Positions 17,062 to 24,947 of a DNA stretch of 52,314 nt are shown here, piece by piece. The stretch covers positions 1 to 52,314 of the forward strand of contig DEZI01000020.1 of NCBI GenBank assembly GCA_002364755.1, written 5' to 3'. The first letter of the stretch is position 1, and every line of letters begins with the position of its first letter. The DNA comes from Stenotrophomonas maltophilia. Lineage in GTDB: Bacteria > Pseudomonadota > Gammaproteobacteria > Xanthomonadales > Xanthomonadaceae. Position numbers and translations under genes: made by a program. The notes beneath the pieces are model-generated. The model was not told where the DNA came from. It made no database searches and saw only the letters and a list, made by a program, of their open reading frames with translations.

Positions 17062-17634
17062 TTACTGGATGGTGCCGACCTTGACCTCGGTACGGGCGCA
17101 GGCCTTGTCCAGGCACTCGCCGGTCAGCCAGACCTGGCCATCGCCTATCATCACGCCCTGCTGATTGACGAAGACCTTGCCGAACTCCTGCTCGGACATC
17201 GCCTTGACCACTGCCGGGGTGATGATCTTTTCGTAGTTGCGCTGGAACTCACCGGGGCCGGCAATCTTCTTGCCGCCGGCAATATTCAGCGGGAAGCGCA
17301 CTTCCTCCACCACGGCGGCGCGGTCACCACCGACCACCGCGGTCTTGAATGCGTTGAACACCTTCTCGTACTGCGCGGCATCGCCCAGCACGCTGTCGAT
17401 GCGCGCGCGCGCGTCGCCTTCATCGGCGGCAGCGGCGGGCGCAGGGGTTTCGCTGGCGTGCTCGTCCGCGGCCTGCGGCGCAGCGGCCGGGTCAGGCGTG
17501 GTGCTGGCGGCAGCTTCCGCCGGCGTGGACCCGGTCATCGGCGGCGGCGCATCGGCCGCAGGCTCGGCCGGCGGTGCCGGCTGCGAACAGGCCGCCAGCA
17601 GCAGGGCCGGAATGAGGAAAGCAATCTTGCGCAT
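17062..17634 (-). CDS. Lipoprotein of unknown function
   Basis: 190 residues. Signal peptide with clear lipobox LLAAC (Cys16). An Ala/Pro-rich linker (about 17-75) leads to a compact C-terminal domain (about 78-190) containing two cysteines in GECLDKACART that could form a disulphide. The domain pattern (FNAFKTAVVGGDRAAVVEEVRFPLNIAGGKKI) resembles small NTF2-like or DUF4440-like folds, but I cannot name it. Convergent with the sugar dehydrogenase gene. Confidence 0.75.
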   Translation of the reverse strand: MRKIAFLIPALLLAACSQPAPPAEPAADAPPPMTGSTPAEAAASTTPDPAAAPQAADEHASETPAPAAAADEGDARARIDSVLGDAAQYEKVFNAFKTAVVGGDRAAVVEEVRFPLNIAGGKKIAGPGEFQRNYEKIITPAVVKAMSEQEFGKVFVNQQGVMIGDGQVWLTGECLDKACARTEVKVGTIQ

Positions 17635-17731
17635 GGCACGGACTCCATCGGATCAAGGTCCCGATGGTAGCCCCCGGCCATGCCCGGCGTGTTTGCCAGG
17701 GGTGAGGACGCCAGGCACGGCCCGGCATCTC

Positions 17732-17758
17732 AGGAGATCCACGCCATGCGTGGATGCT
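17732..17758. repeat. SMAG palindrome with damaged head
   Basis: GGAG replaces GTAG; stem ATCCACGC-CAT-GCGTGGAT is intact. It lies just beyond the beta-glucosidase stop. Confidence 0.75.
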
Positions 17759-17783
17759 CCACCGGTTGTTCCGGCCGTTCCGA

Positions 17784-19958
17784 TCAGCCCTTCAACAACT
17801 CGAACTGCACGGCTTCGCCGGCGGCCGACGAAGCACACACCCACACGTCGAACTGGCCCGGCTCGGCACGCAGCACGCCGTCGCGGCCGGTGAACGCCAG
17901 CTGCTCGCGGGTCAGGCTGAAGCTCACTTCAGTCGACTCGCCCGGCTGCAGGGCAACCTTGCGGAAGTCCTTCAGCTCGCGCACCGGCCGCACGCGGCTG
18001 GCCACGCGGTCGTGGATGTACAGCTGCACCACTTCCTCACCGGCCACGGCGCTGGTGTTGGTCAGCGTGGTGGTCACGGTCAGGGTGTCGTCCCAGCCGA
18101 GCTGGGCCGCGCTCAGCTGCGGCACGCCGTAAGCGAAGGTGGCGTAGCCGATGCCGTGGCCGAACGGATACAGCGGCTCGTTCGGAATCTCGCGCCAGCG
18201 TGCCTTGAACTCCGACATGGTCGGCAGTTCCGGGCGGCCGGTGCGCGGGTGGTTGTAGAAGTACGGCTGCTGGCCGGACACCTGCGGGAAGCTGACCGGC
18301 AGGCGGCCGGACGGGCTGTAATCGCCGAACAGCACATCGGCCACGGCGTGGCCGGTCTGCGTGCCCAGGTACCAGGTGACCGCCACGGCATGCGCATTGC
18401 GCACCGCACCCTGCAGGGCCAGCGCGCGACCATTGCGCAGCAGCACCACCAGCGGTTTGCCGGTCATCGCCACGGCCTCGGCCAGCGCCTGCTGTGCCGG
18501 CGGCAGGGTGATTTCCACGCGCGACTGCGCTTCGCCGCTGTAACGCTGCGGTTCGCCCAGCGCCAGCACCACTACGTCGGCGCGCAGCGCAGCAGCCACG
18601 GCCGCTTCGGTGCCACCCGGAATCGCGGCTTCCAGCTCGCTGCCCGGCACGACTTCCAGCAGCGCTTCATCGCCGATGGCGGCGCGCACGCCGGTTTCCA
18701 GGTCCACGTAGCGCTGCTTGTCGCCGAACAGGGTCCAGCAGCCTTCGATGTTCTCGCGGTCCTGCACGAACGGGCCGATCAGGGCGATCTTCTGCCCGGA
18801 CTTCTGCAGCGGCAGCACGTTGTCGCGGTTGTTCAGCAGCACGATCGAACGGCGCGCGGCATCGCGCGACAGCGCATCATGGGCGGCGATGTGCGAGGTA
18901 TCCGCTTCGCGCGCCGGGTCCAGCGAACGGTACGGATCGTCGAACAGGCCGATGGTTTCCTTCAGCCACAGGATGCGGCGCACGCCTTCATCCAGCACGG
19001 CCATCGGCACTTCGCCGCTCTCGACCAGGCCCGGCAGGTGCTCGGCGTAGAAGCCGCTCTGCATGCTCAGGTCGAGGCCGGCGGTGAAGGCCTTGGCGGT
19101 GGCGTCGCGGTCGTCGGCGGCATAGCCGTGCGCGACCAGTTCCATGTCAGCGGTGTAATCGGAGATCACCACGCCCGGGAACTTCCACTCACCGCGCAGG
19201 ATGTCGGTCAGCAGTTCGGCATTGGCGCTGGCCGGCACGCCGTTGATGTCGTTGAACGAGGACATCACGGTGATCGCGCCCGCATCGAAGGCGGCCTTGA
19301 ACGGCGGCAGGTGCACGTCGCGCAGGGTCTGCGGCGAGATGTCCACCATGTTGTATTCCATGCCGGCCATCACCGCGCCATAGGCGGCGAAGTGCTTGGG
19401 CGTGGCCAGCAGCGAATCGGCCGCGCGCAGGTCGCCGCCCTGGAAACCGCGCACGCGGGCGGCGGCGAAGGCGCAGCCCAGCACCACGTCCTCACCGGCA
19501 CCTTCGGCGCCACGGCCCCAGCGCTGGTCGCGAGCGATGTCCACGGCCGGTGCGTAGGTCCAGTGCAGGCCGGCGGCGGTGGCCTCGACGGCGGTGGCAC
19601 GGGCGGTGCGCTCGGCCAGGTCCGGTTCGAAGCTGGCCGCTTCGCCCAGCGGGATCGGGAACACGGTGCGCATGCCGTGGATGACGTCGGCGGCCAGGAT
19701 CACCGGGATGCCCAGACGGCTCTCCTCGGTGGCGACCTGCTGGATGCGGCGGCCCAGTTCGGCGCCCACGCCGTTGAACAGCGAGCCGACCTTGCCTTCG
19801 CGCACCTGCTGCAGCACCTGGTCGGCGTTGCGCACGTTGGCTTCCGGGTTCACGTCCGGGGCGAACGGGCGGACCATGTCCGCGAAGACACCCAGCTGGC
19901 CGACCTTTTCCTCGACGGTCATCTGGGCAATGAGGGATTCGATGCGATCGGAGGCCAC
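17784..19958 (-). CDS. bglX: Glycoside hydrolase family 3 beta-glucosidase
   Basis: 724 residues from a GTG at 19958, preceded by AAGGA. GH3 N-terminal barrel with NVDP-type substrate region (APAVDIARDQRWGRGAE), KHFAAYG and nucleophile Asp267 in GVVISDYTADMEL; then the alpha/beta sandwich (RSIVLLNNRDNVLPL) and fibronectin-III-like C-terminus (LTVTTTLTNTSAVAGEEVVQLYI). Members hydrolyse beta-linked gluco- or xylo-oligosaccharides. Unlike E. coli BglX there is no signal peptide, so it is predicted cytosolic. Regulation is probably by a LacI-family protein acting at 19971-19984. Confidence 0.92.
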   Translation of the reverse strand: MASDRIESLIAQMTVEEKVGQLGVFADMVRPFAPDVNPEANVRNADQVLQQVREGKVGSLFNGVGAELGRRIQQVATEESRLGIPVILAADVIHGMRTVFPIPLGEAASFEPDLAERTARATAVEATAAGLHWTYAPAVDIARDQRWGRGAEGAGEDVVLGCAFAAARVRGFQGGDLRAADSLLATPKHFAAYGAVMAGMEYNMVDISPQTLRDVHLPPFKAAFDAGAITVMSSFNDINGVPASANAELLTDILRGEWKFPGVVISDYTADMELVAHGYAADDRDATAKAFTAGLDLSMQSGFYAEHLPGLVESGEVPMAVLDEGVRRILWLKETIGLFDDPYRSLDPAREADTSHIAAHDALSRDAARRSIVLLNNRDNVLPLQKSGQKIALIGPFVQDRENIEGCWTLFGDKQRYVDLETGVRAAIGDEALLEVVPGSELEAAIPGGTEAAVAAALRADVVVLALGEPQRYSGEAQSRVEITLPPAQQALAEAVAMTGKPLVVLLRNGRALALQGAVRNAHAVAVTWYLGTQTGHAVADVLFGDYSPSGRLPVSFPQVSGQQPYFYNHPRTGRPELPTMSEFKARWREIPNEPLYPFGHGIGYATFAYGVPQLSAAQLGWDDTLTVTTTLTNTSAVAGEEVVQLYIHDRVASRVRPVRELKDFRKVALQPGESTEVSFSLTREQLAFTGRDGVLRAEPGQFDVWVCASSAAGEAVQFELLKG

Positions 19959-19970
19959 CAGCTGTCCTTA

Positions 19971-19984
19971 TGAAAACGTTTACA
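19971..19984. promoter_or_regulatory. LacI/GalR-family operator candidate
   Basis: TGAAAACGTTTACA has the central AACGTT and near-perfect dyad (TGnAAACGTTTnCA) of LacI-family sites. It lies 12 bp upstream of the bglX start codon and just downstream of the predicted transcription start, a position suited to repression. Confidence 0.7.
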
Positions 19985-19992
19985 AGCCCGGC

Positions 19993-19998
19993 ATTCTA
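19993..19998 (-). promoter_or_regulatory. Candidate -10 box for bglX
   Basis: TAGAAT on the minus strand (five of six to consensus) about 35 bp before the start codon. No good -35 element is seen at 17 bp, so an activator or weak promoter is possible. Confidence 0.4.
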
Positions 19999-20096
19999 GC
20001 GTTCCCGGACCATTTGGCGAGAGGTTTCGTCATTCAGTTTCGTGCGCCCGCCCACAGTCTGGGCGTCCCATACGGGGGCGGACGCGAGGGTGGAGC

Positions 20097-21368
20097 TTAC
20101 TCCGACCCGGCCAGCGCGCGCTGCCCCGCCATCAACATGGCGTCGCTGGAGGCCTGGAAGACCCGCAGGCCAAAGGCCGGAAGGATCGCCAGCAGGTGGT
20201 CGAAGATGTCCGCCTGCACCGCCTCGTACTCGCCCCAGGCGGTGCTGCGGGTGAAGCAGTACAGCTCCAGCGGCAGACCCTCGGTGGTTGGCTGCAGTTG
20301 GCGCACCAGCAGGGTCATGTCCTGATGGATGCCGGGGTGGTTGCGCAGATAGCGCTCCACGTAGGCACGGAAGGTCCCCAGGTTGGTCACCCGGCGGCTG
20401 TTCACCTCGGCCACGCCCTGCTCGCGCAGGCGCCCGTTCCACTGCTCCAGCTCCTGCGCCTTGTCGCGCAGGTAGTCGCCCAGCAGGGCGAACTGACCCA
20501 GCCGCTGCAGCTCTTCCGCGCCCAGGAAACCGACGCTGTGCTGGTCCAGGTACAGCGCGCGCTTGATCCGGCGGCCGCCGGCCTCCTGCATGCCGCGCCA
20601 GTTCTTGAACGACTCGGTCACCAGCTTCTTGGTCGGGATGGTGGTGATGGTCTTGTCGAAGTTCTGCACGGTGATGGTGTGCAGGGCGATATCGATGACA
20701 TCGCCGTCGGCGTTCTGGCTGGGCATCTCGATCCAGTCGCCGAGGCGCACGCGGCCATCGCCACTGATCTGCACGCTGGCCACCAGCGACAGGATGGTGT
20801 CCTGGAAGATCAGCATCAGTACCGCGGTGGCCGCGCCCAGGCCGGTCACCAGCGGGCCGATCTTCACCCCCAGCAGGGTGGCCACGATGGACAGGCCGGC
20901 GGCCACGTACACCACGATCTTGACCACCTGCAGGTAGCCCTTGATCGGCTTGTTGCGCGCGTCAGGCTTGCGTTCGTACAGGCTGTTGGCTGCATCAAGG
21001 GCATGCGAGAAGGCCATGGCAAGGGTAAGCACGGCCCACACGATGCACAGCTTGACGATGACGTTGACCAGGCCGGGCGGCAGATCGGGAATGAGGGCGA
21101 CGCCGGAGGCGATCACCTGGCTGGGCACTACATTCGACAGCCGGGAGATCACCCGCATCAGGTGGCTGCCACGCCCGGACTCGGCGCCCGGCAGGCGCTG
21201 CAGCAGGCGCCGCAGGCCGCGCACCAGGATGCGCTTGGTGACCCAGTTGGCCAGGCCGGCGGCGACCAGCAGCGCCGTGATCATCAACGCCAGATAGGCG
21301 CCGGGATAGGGTTCCAGTGTCTTCTGCAGCTGTTCCAGCCACTGTACCGCCACCACCGCGTCCAGCAT
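20097..21368 (-). CDS. Mechanosensitive channel, YbdG/MscM type
   Basis: 423 residues from the ATG at 21368, which follows AAGGAGG; a longer frame lacks this. Several N-terminal membrane helices are followed by the MscS pore and beta domain (GAATAVLMLIFQDTILSLVASVQISGDGRVRLGDWIEM) and the YbdG-specific insert NWRGMQEAGGRRIKRALYLD. Length matches E. coli YbdG (415). Such channels release osmolytes during hypo-osmotic shock. It follows folB in the same direction with about 60 bp between, so both could share a transcript. Confidence 0.9.
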   Translation of the reverse strand: MLDAVVAVQWLEQLQKTLEPYPGAYLALMITALLVAAGLANWVTKRILVRGLRRLLQRLPGAESGRGSHLMRVISRLSNVVPSQVIASGVALIPDLPPGLVNVIVKLCIVWAVLTLAMAFSHALDAANSLYERKPDARNKPIKGYLQVVKIVVYVAAGLSIVATLLGVKIGPLVTGLGAATAVLMLIFQDTILSLVASVQISGDGRVRLGDWIEMPSQNADGDVIDIALHTITVQNFDKTITTIPTKKLVTESFKNWRGMQEAGGRRIKRALYLDQHSVGFLGAEELQRLGQFALLGDYLRDKAQELEQWNGRLREQGVAEVNSRRVTNLGTFRAYVERYLRNHPGIHQDMTLLVRQLQPTTEGLPLELYCFTRSTAWGEYEAVQADIFDHLLAILPAFGLRVFQASSDAMLMAGQRALAGSE

Positions 21369-21431
21369 CGGATGCCTCCTTCGTTGTTTCTGTTGGGATT
21401 GAGGTTGCCGGCCAGCGACCGGCACGACCGG

Positions 21432-21785
21432 TCAGTCGCGCGAACGCTCGATGATCACGCCCACCGCGCGCGCGCCACGCACCGCGCCGGGCTTGCTCAG
21501 CTTCAGGCGCAGCCACTTCACGTCGAACTCGTCCAGCACGATCTGCGCGCAGCGCTCGGCGAGGGTCTCGACCAGGCCGAAGTCCGATTCGCGCACGAAC
21601 TGTTCCAGGCGCTTGCTCACCGCCTTGTAGTTCAGGGTGTGGGCGATGTCGTCGGAGGCGGCCGGGCGGCGGTTGTCGAAGCCCATTTCCAGGTCGAACA
21701 CCAGGTCCTGCCGGATCCGCCGTTCCCAGTCGTAGATGCCGATCAGGGCGTCGATCGTCAGCCCTTCGATGAAAACCTTGTCCAT
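21432..21785 (-). CDS. folB: Dihydroneopterin aldolase
   Basis: 117 residues, full length. ATG at 21785 gives the family start MDKVFIEGLTIDALIGIYDWERR; conserved NYKAV, Glu/Lys catalytic positions (ETLAERCA; LRLKLSKPGAVRGA) are present. It converts 7,8-dihydroneopterin to 6-hydroxymethyl-dihydropterin in folate synthesis. Confidence 0.93.
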   Translation of the reverse strand: MDKVFIEGLTIDALIGIYDWERRIRQDLVFDLEMGFDNRRPAASDDIAHTLNYKAVSKRLEQFVRESDFGLVETLAERCAQIVLDEFDVKWLRLKLSKPGAVRGARAVGVIIERSRD

Positions 21786-21868
21786 TGCGGTTACCAGCCG
21801 GATACAGGCGGCCATGGTAACGGCACGGCGGTGAGCCTGCCCGGAACGGGCGGTGGCGTGGGTGCGGC

Positions 21869-21903
21869 GGGAAAAACAAAGGGCCCTGCTAGCGGGGCCC
21901 TTT
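21869..21903 (-). terminator. Rho-independent terminator reading leftward
   Basis: On the minus strand AAAGGGCCC-CGCTAGCA-GGGCCCTTT is followed by TGTTTTT, a strong intrinsic terminator. No annotated gene ends here, so it must serve an upstream minus-strand transcript or attenuate folB. Confidence 0.7.
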
Positions 21904-21911
21904 GGTACCTC

Positions 21912-22004
21912 TCAACGTCCTCGGGGGGAGCTGGTAACCAGCCGCGAGTCCCGAAGCACACGCTGCAGATGTTGAAGAATGATCGCCATGCCGCCCAGAG
22001 GCAT
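21912..22004 (-). CDS. Possible 30-residue leader peptide
   Basis: An ATG frame of 30 codons reads MPLGGMAIILQHLQRVLRDS and continues to SSPRGR, ending 9 bp before the terminator hairpin. It is rich in Leu, Ile, Val and Arg. A hairpin (GCTGG-TTA-CCAGC) lies within its last third. The layout resembles an attenuator leader, but there is no clear ribosome binding site and the downstream gene is folB, not an amino-acid gene. Confidence 0.3.
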   Translation of the reverse strand: MPLGGMAIILQHLQRVLRDSRLVTSSPRGR

Positions 22005-22130
22005 TCACGACACACTGGGAGAACCCCGAACGCCCTTGGGTATTGCGCTGCGTAACAGCGTGGAGTTGCCTGATATCACCAGGCAGGTACGCGGCGCACG
22101 CTGGTGATCCACCACGTGGTCCTGCCACCA

Positions 22131-22784
22131 ATGAAAGAGCAACGGATTCTGCAAGCAGCACTTTCCCGGCCCCGCTGGGCGACCTACAAACGTCTCGCAG
22201 ACCGGCACTCTCTGGATGCGGCCTTGCTCTACGTCTGGAACATGCAGATGTGTGGCGCGCTTCTTGCGCCACTGCATGTCTGTGAGATCGTCACCCGCAA
22301 CGCGGTCGCCGCAGCGCTGGCGCATGCCTTTGGGCCGCGCTGGCCCTGGCACCCTGCACTACTGCAGCGGATGCCAGCAGATGGCGCATTGTCTGCCTTG
22401 CAGGATCTCCATCGGCGGGCGGATCGTCGGATGGACACGCCAGAGATCATCGCCAGCCTTCGCTTCGCGTTCTGGCAGCAATTTTTCACGCGGCGCTTCG
22501 AGGGTGCCATCTGGGCGCGTGGCTTGAAGATCGCGTTGCCGAACGCGCCACAGTGTGCCCTCAGCGTGGTCCGCACAAACATCCATGCCGACCTCGACCG
22601 CATCCGCCACCTGCGCAACCGCATCGCCCACCACGAACCCATCCTCGAGCGCGACATCGGCGCCGACCTGGCCGCGATCGGGCGGCTGATCCATGCGCGC
22701 TGCCCGCACACCCTGGGGTGGCTGCAGCGCCATGAGCGGGCGACGACGGTGCTGGCGGCATCGCCCTTGACCAGCCGTCCGTGA
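22131..22784 (+). CDS. Abi-like / HEPN-domain protein
   Basis: 217 residues from the ATG at 22131; a GTG at 22104 is possible and neither has a strong ribosome binding site. The C-terminal HLRNRIAHHEPIL holds the R-x4-H motif (Arg162, His167) of HEPN ribonucleases, in the form found in proteobacterial Abi_2-like proteins; AFWQQFFTRRFEGAIW is a second family landmark. HEPN proteins commonly act as toxins or abortive-infection RNases. No obvious antitoxin gene lies next to it, though the 345 bp upstream could encode an RNA or very small partner. It is inserted between core genes. Confidence 0.7.
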   Translation: MKEQRILQAALSRPRWATYKRLADRHSLDAALLYVWNMQMCGALLAPLHVCEIVTRNAVAAALAHAFGPRWPWHPALLQRMPADGALSALQDLHRRADRRMDTPEIIASLRFAFWQQFFTRRFEGAIWARGLKIALPNAPQCALSVVRTNIHADLDRIRHLRNRIAHHEPILERDIGADLAAIGRLIHARCPHTLGWLQRHERATTVLAASPLTSRP

Positions 22785-22804
22785 TGCGTCCGCCGGGCGT
22801 GGCC

Positions 22805-22830
22805 GTAGAGTCGAGCAAGCTCGACTCTAC
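22805..22830. repeat. SMAG, perfect 26-bp palindrome
   Basis: GTAGAGTCGAGC-AA-GCTCGACTCTAC between convergent genes, 4 bp before the tsaD stop. It could act as a bidirectional terminator. Confidence 0.85.
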
Positions 22831-22834
22831 CGGT

Positions 22835-23860
22835 TCAGACCGCTGGCAGGGTCGCCATGTCCCAGCGCGGGGTAACGTCGACCTTCGGCGGGTTGTGCTG
22901 GCCGGCCTGCAGGCGCAGCGCGCCGGCGAAGGCGATCATCGCGCCGTTGTCGGTGCACAGCGCCGGGCGCGGGAAGCAGGCGCGGCCGCCCAGGCGCTCG
23001 GCCATCTGCTGCAGGCGGGCGCGCAGGCGCTTGTTGGCGCCAACGCCGCCGGCCACCACGATCACGTTGGTGCCGGCCGCTTCCAGCGCGCGCTCGCACT
23101 TGATCGACAGGGTCTCCACCACCGCATCTTCAAAGCCACGGGCGATGTCGGCGCGGGTCTGTTCGCTCTGGTCGCTGTCGCGCCAGGCCATCAGGACCTG
23201 GGTCTTCAGGCCGGAGAAACTGAAATCCAGCCCCGGGCGGTCGGTCATCGGCCGCGCGAAGCGGTAGACGCCCGGCGTGCCCTGCTCGGCCAGCCGGGCC
23301 AGCTGGGGGCCACCCGGGTACGGCAGGCCCATCATCTTGGCGGTCTTGTCGAAGGCCTCGCCGGCCGCATCGTCCAGGGTTTCACCCAGCAGGCGGTACT
23401 GACCGATGGCGTCCACCGCCACCAGCTGGGTATGGCCGCCGGACACCAGCAGGGCGACGAAGGGGGCTTCCGGCGGGTCGTCTTCCATCAACGGCGCCAG
23501 CAGGTGGCCTTCCATATGGTGGACGCCCACCGCCGGCACCTCCAGCGCCCAGGCCAGCGAACGCGCCACGCCCGCGCCGACCAGCAGGGCGCCGACCAGG
23601 CCGGGGCCAGCCGTGTAAGCCACGCCGTCGATGTCGCCCACGCCCAGGCCAGCTTCGGCCAGGGTCTGGCGCACCAGCGGCAGCAGCTTGCGGACGTGGT
23701 CGCGGCTGGCCAGCTCGGGCACCACACCGCCGTACTCGGCGTGCAGGGCGATCTGGCTGTAGACCGCATGGGCGCGCAGGGCCGCGCTGCCGGCCAGGTC
23801 GGTGTCATACACCGCCACGCCGGTCTCATCACAGGAAGATTCGATGCCAAGGACTCGCAT
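22835..23860 (-). CDS. tsaD: tRNA N6-adenosine threonylcarbamoyltransferase
   Basis: 341 residues, family length. The ATG at 23860 gives the canonical start [19 protein letters not shown]. Metal-binding HMEGH, SGGHTQL and the ASKHA-fold motif [13 protein letters not shown] are present. With TsaB, TsaE and TsaC it makes t6A at position 37 of ANN-decoding tRNAs; essential. It diverges from rpsU. The best -10 candidate lies only 7 bases before the start codon, so the mRNA may be leaderless. Confidence 0.96.
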
Positions 23861-23867
23861 GCCTGCT

Positions 23868-23873
23868 ATTATG
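23868..23873 (-). promoter_or_regulatory. Candidate tsaD -10 box
   Basis: CATAAT on the minus strand. With normal spacing, transcription would start at or within one or two bases of the ATG at 23860. No convincing -35 box. Confidence 0.35.
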
Positions 23874-23950
23874 ACGCCCCTGTCGCCCCCTCGGGGAACC
23901 GGCAGATCCCATAGCACGCAGACGACTTGCCCGTATTCAGGGTTGGGCGC

Positions 23951-23978
23951 TTGCAGTTTGTCCATTCGCCGCTATAAT
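23951..23978 (+). promoter_or_regulatory. Sigma-70 promoter for rpsU
   Basis: TTGCAG (-35), 16-base spacer, perfect TATAAT (-10) at 23973-23978. The predicted leader is about 40 bases. Confidence 0.8.
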
Positions 23979-24026
23979 GTGCGGCTCGCCGGGCGTGACC
24001 CGGTTCTACTGTGTCCCGGAGATTCC

Positions 24027-24242
24027 ATGCCCAGCGTCAAAGTCCGCGAGAACGAACCCTTCGAGTTTGCTCTTCGCCGCTTCAAGCGCACTTGCGAAAA
24101 GGCCGGTGTGCTGGCCGAAACCCGCAAGCGCGAGTTCTACGAAAAGCCGACCCAGGAGCGCAAGCGCAAGGCCGCCGCTGCTGTGAAGCGTCAGCTGCGC
24201 CGTTCCTCGCGCGACGTCACCAAGCGTCAGCGCCTGTACTGA
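24027..24242 (+). CDS. rpsU: 30S ribosomal protein S21
   Basis: 71 residues, the standard length, beginning [21 protein letters not shown] and ending in the basic tail [14 protein letters not shown]. It takes part in translation initiation on the 30S subunit. First gene of the macromolecular-synthesis group, here followed by yqeY, a yihY-like gene and dnaG. Confidence 0.97.
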
Positions 24243-24289
24243 TCGGACGCATCTTCATTGCGACGGGCTTGCCTGTCGCGATGGAGCCG

Positions 24290-24321
24290 AAGCCGGCACG
24301 CGCAAGCGTCGCCGGCTTTTT
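24290..24321 (+). terminator. Terminator/attenuator after rpsU
   Basis: Stem AAGCCGGC / GCCGGCTT with a 13-base loop and TTTTT. It lies between rpsU and yqeY, and could let S21 be made in excess over primase. Confidence 0.75.
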
Positions 24322-24377
24322 GCGTTTCCGGGCCTGGGCATCCGCCCCTGCCCCACCACACACCACGAGGGTTCCTC

Positions 24378-24821
24378 ATGAGCATGAAGCAGCAGCTCAC
24401 CGACGACATGAAGGCCGCCATGAAGGCGGGCGAGAAGCACAAGCTGGGCGTGATCCGCCTGATCAACGCCGCCATCAAGCAGAAGGAAGTGGACGAGCGT
24501 GTCGAGCTGGATGACACCGCCGTCATCGCCGTGCTGGACAAGATGGTCAAGCAGCGCAAGGACTCGGTCAGCCAGTACGAGGCCGCCAACCGCGAAGACC
24601 TGGCCGAGATCGAGCGCGCCGAGATCGTGGTGATCGAAGCCTACCTGCCGGCCAAGATGGGCGAAGCCGAGATCGTGGCTGCCATCCAGGCCGCCATGGC
24701 CGAGACCGGTGCCACCGGTGCAGCCGACATGGGCAAGCTGATGGGCGCACTGAAGCCCAAGCTGGCCGGCCAGGCCGACATGGGCCTGGTGTCCAAGCTG
24801 GTCAAGCAGCAGCTGTCGTAA
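24378..24821 (+). CDS. yqeY: GatB/YqeY domain protein
   Basis: 147 residues, beginning MSMKQQLTDDMKAAMKAGEKHKLGVIRLI, typical of YqeY. It matches the tRNA-binding tail domain of GatB but stands alone; the cellular role is unsettled. Its place after rpsU is conserved in many bacteria. Confidence 0.93.
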   Translation: MSMKQQLTDDMKAAMKAGEKHKLGVIRLINAAIKQKEVDERVELDDTAVIAVLDKMVKQRKDSVSQYEAANREDLAEIERAEIVVIEAYLPAKMGEAEIVAAIQAAMAETGATGAADMGKLMGALKPKLAGQADMGLVSKLVKQQLS

Positions 24822-24837
24822 GCCTGCGTTTCATCCG

Positions 24838-24894
24838 GTAGCGCCGGGCCATGCCTGGCGTTTCCGAGGGTCGCCGGGCATGGCCCGGCGCTAC
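24838..24894. repeat. Inverted SMAG dimer
   Basis: GTAGCGCCGGGCCATGCCTG and an opposed copy ending GGCCCGGCGCTAC form a 57-bp element 17 bp after yqeY. Confidence 0.85.
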
Positions 24895-24947
24895 CTGGGT
24901 CTGCCTGCTTCACCACGCCTTCGACCCTCGGCTGCTACAACACCGGC

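Larger units (their letters stand above)
21786..22130. other. 345-bp region with no confirmed gene
   Basis: Between folB and the Abi-like gene. It holds a minus-strand terminator-like hairpin (21878-21903), a 30-codon minus-strand frame (21912-22004) and dyads near 22070-22125. The sequence looks structured rather than random, but I cannot name it. Confidence 0.5.

Noticed and set aside
17754..19973. Plus-strand frame of about 739 codons
   Set aside because: Mirror of the GH3 gene, which has complete catalytic motifs.
22005..22352. Minus-strand 115-codon frame opposite the Abi-like gene
   Set aside because: Mostly antisense, no recognised motif; only the leader-like frame after its stop was kept, at low confidence.
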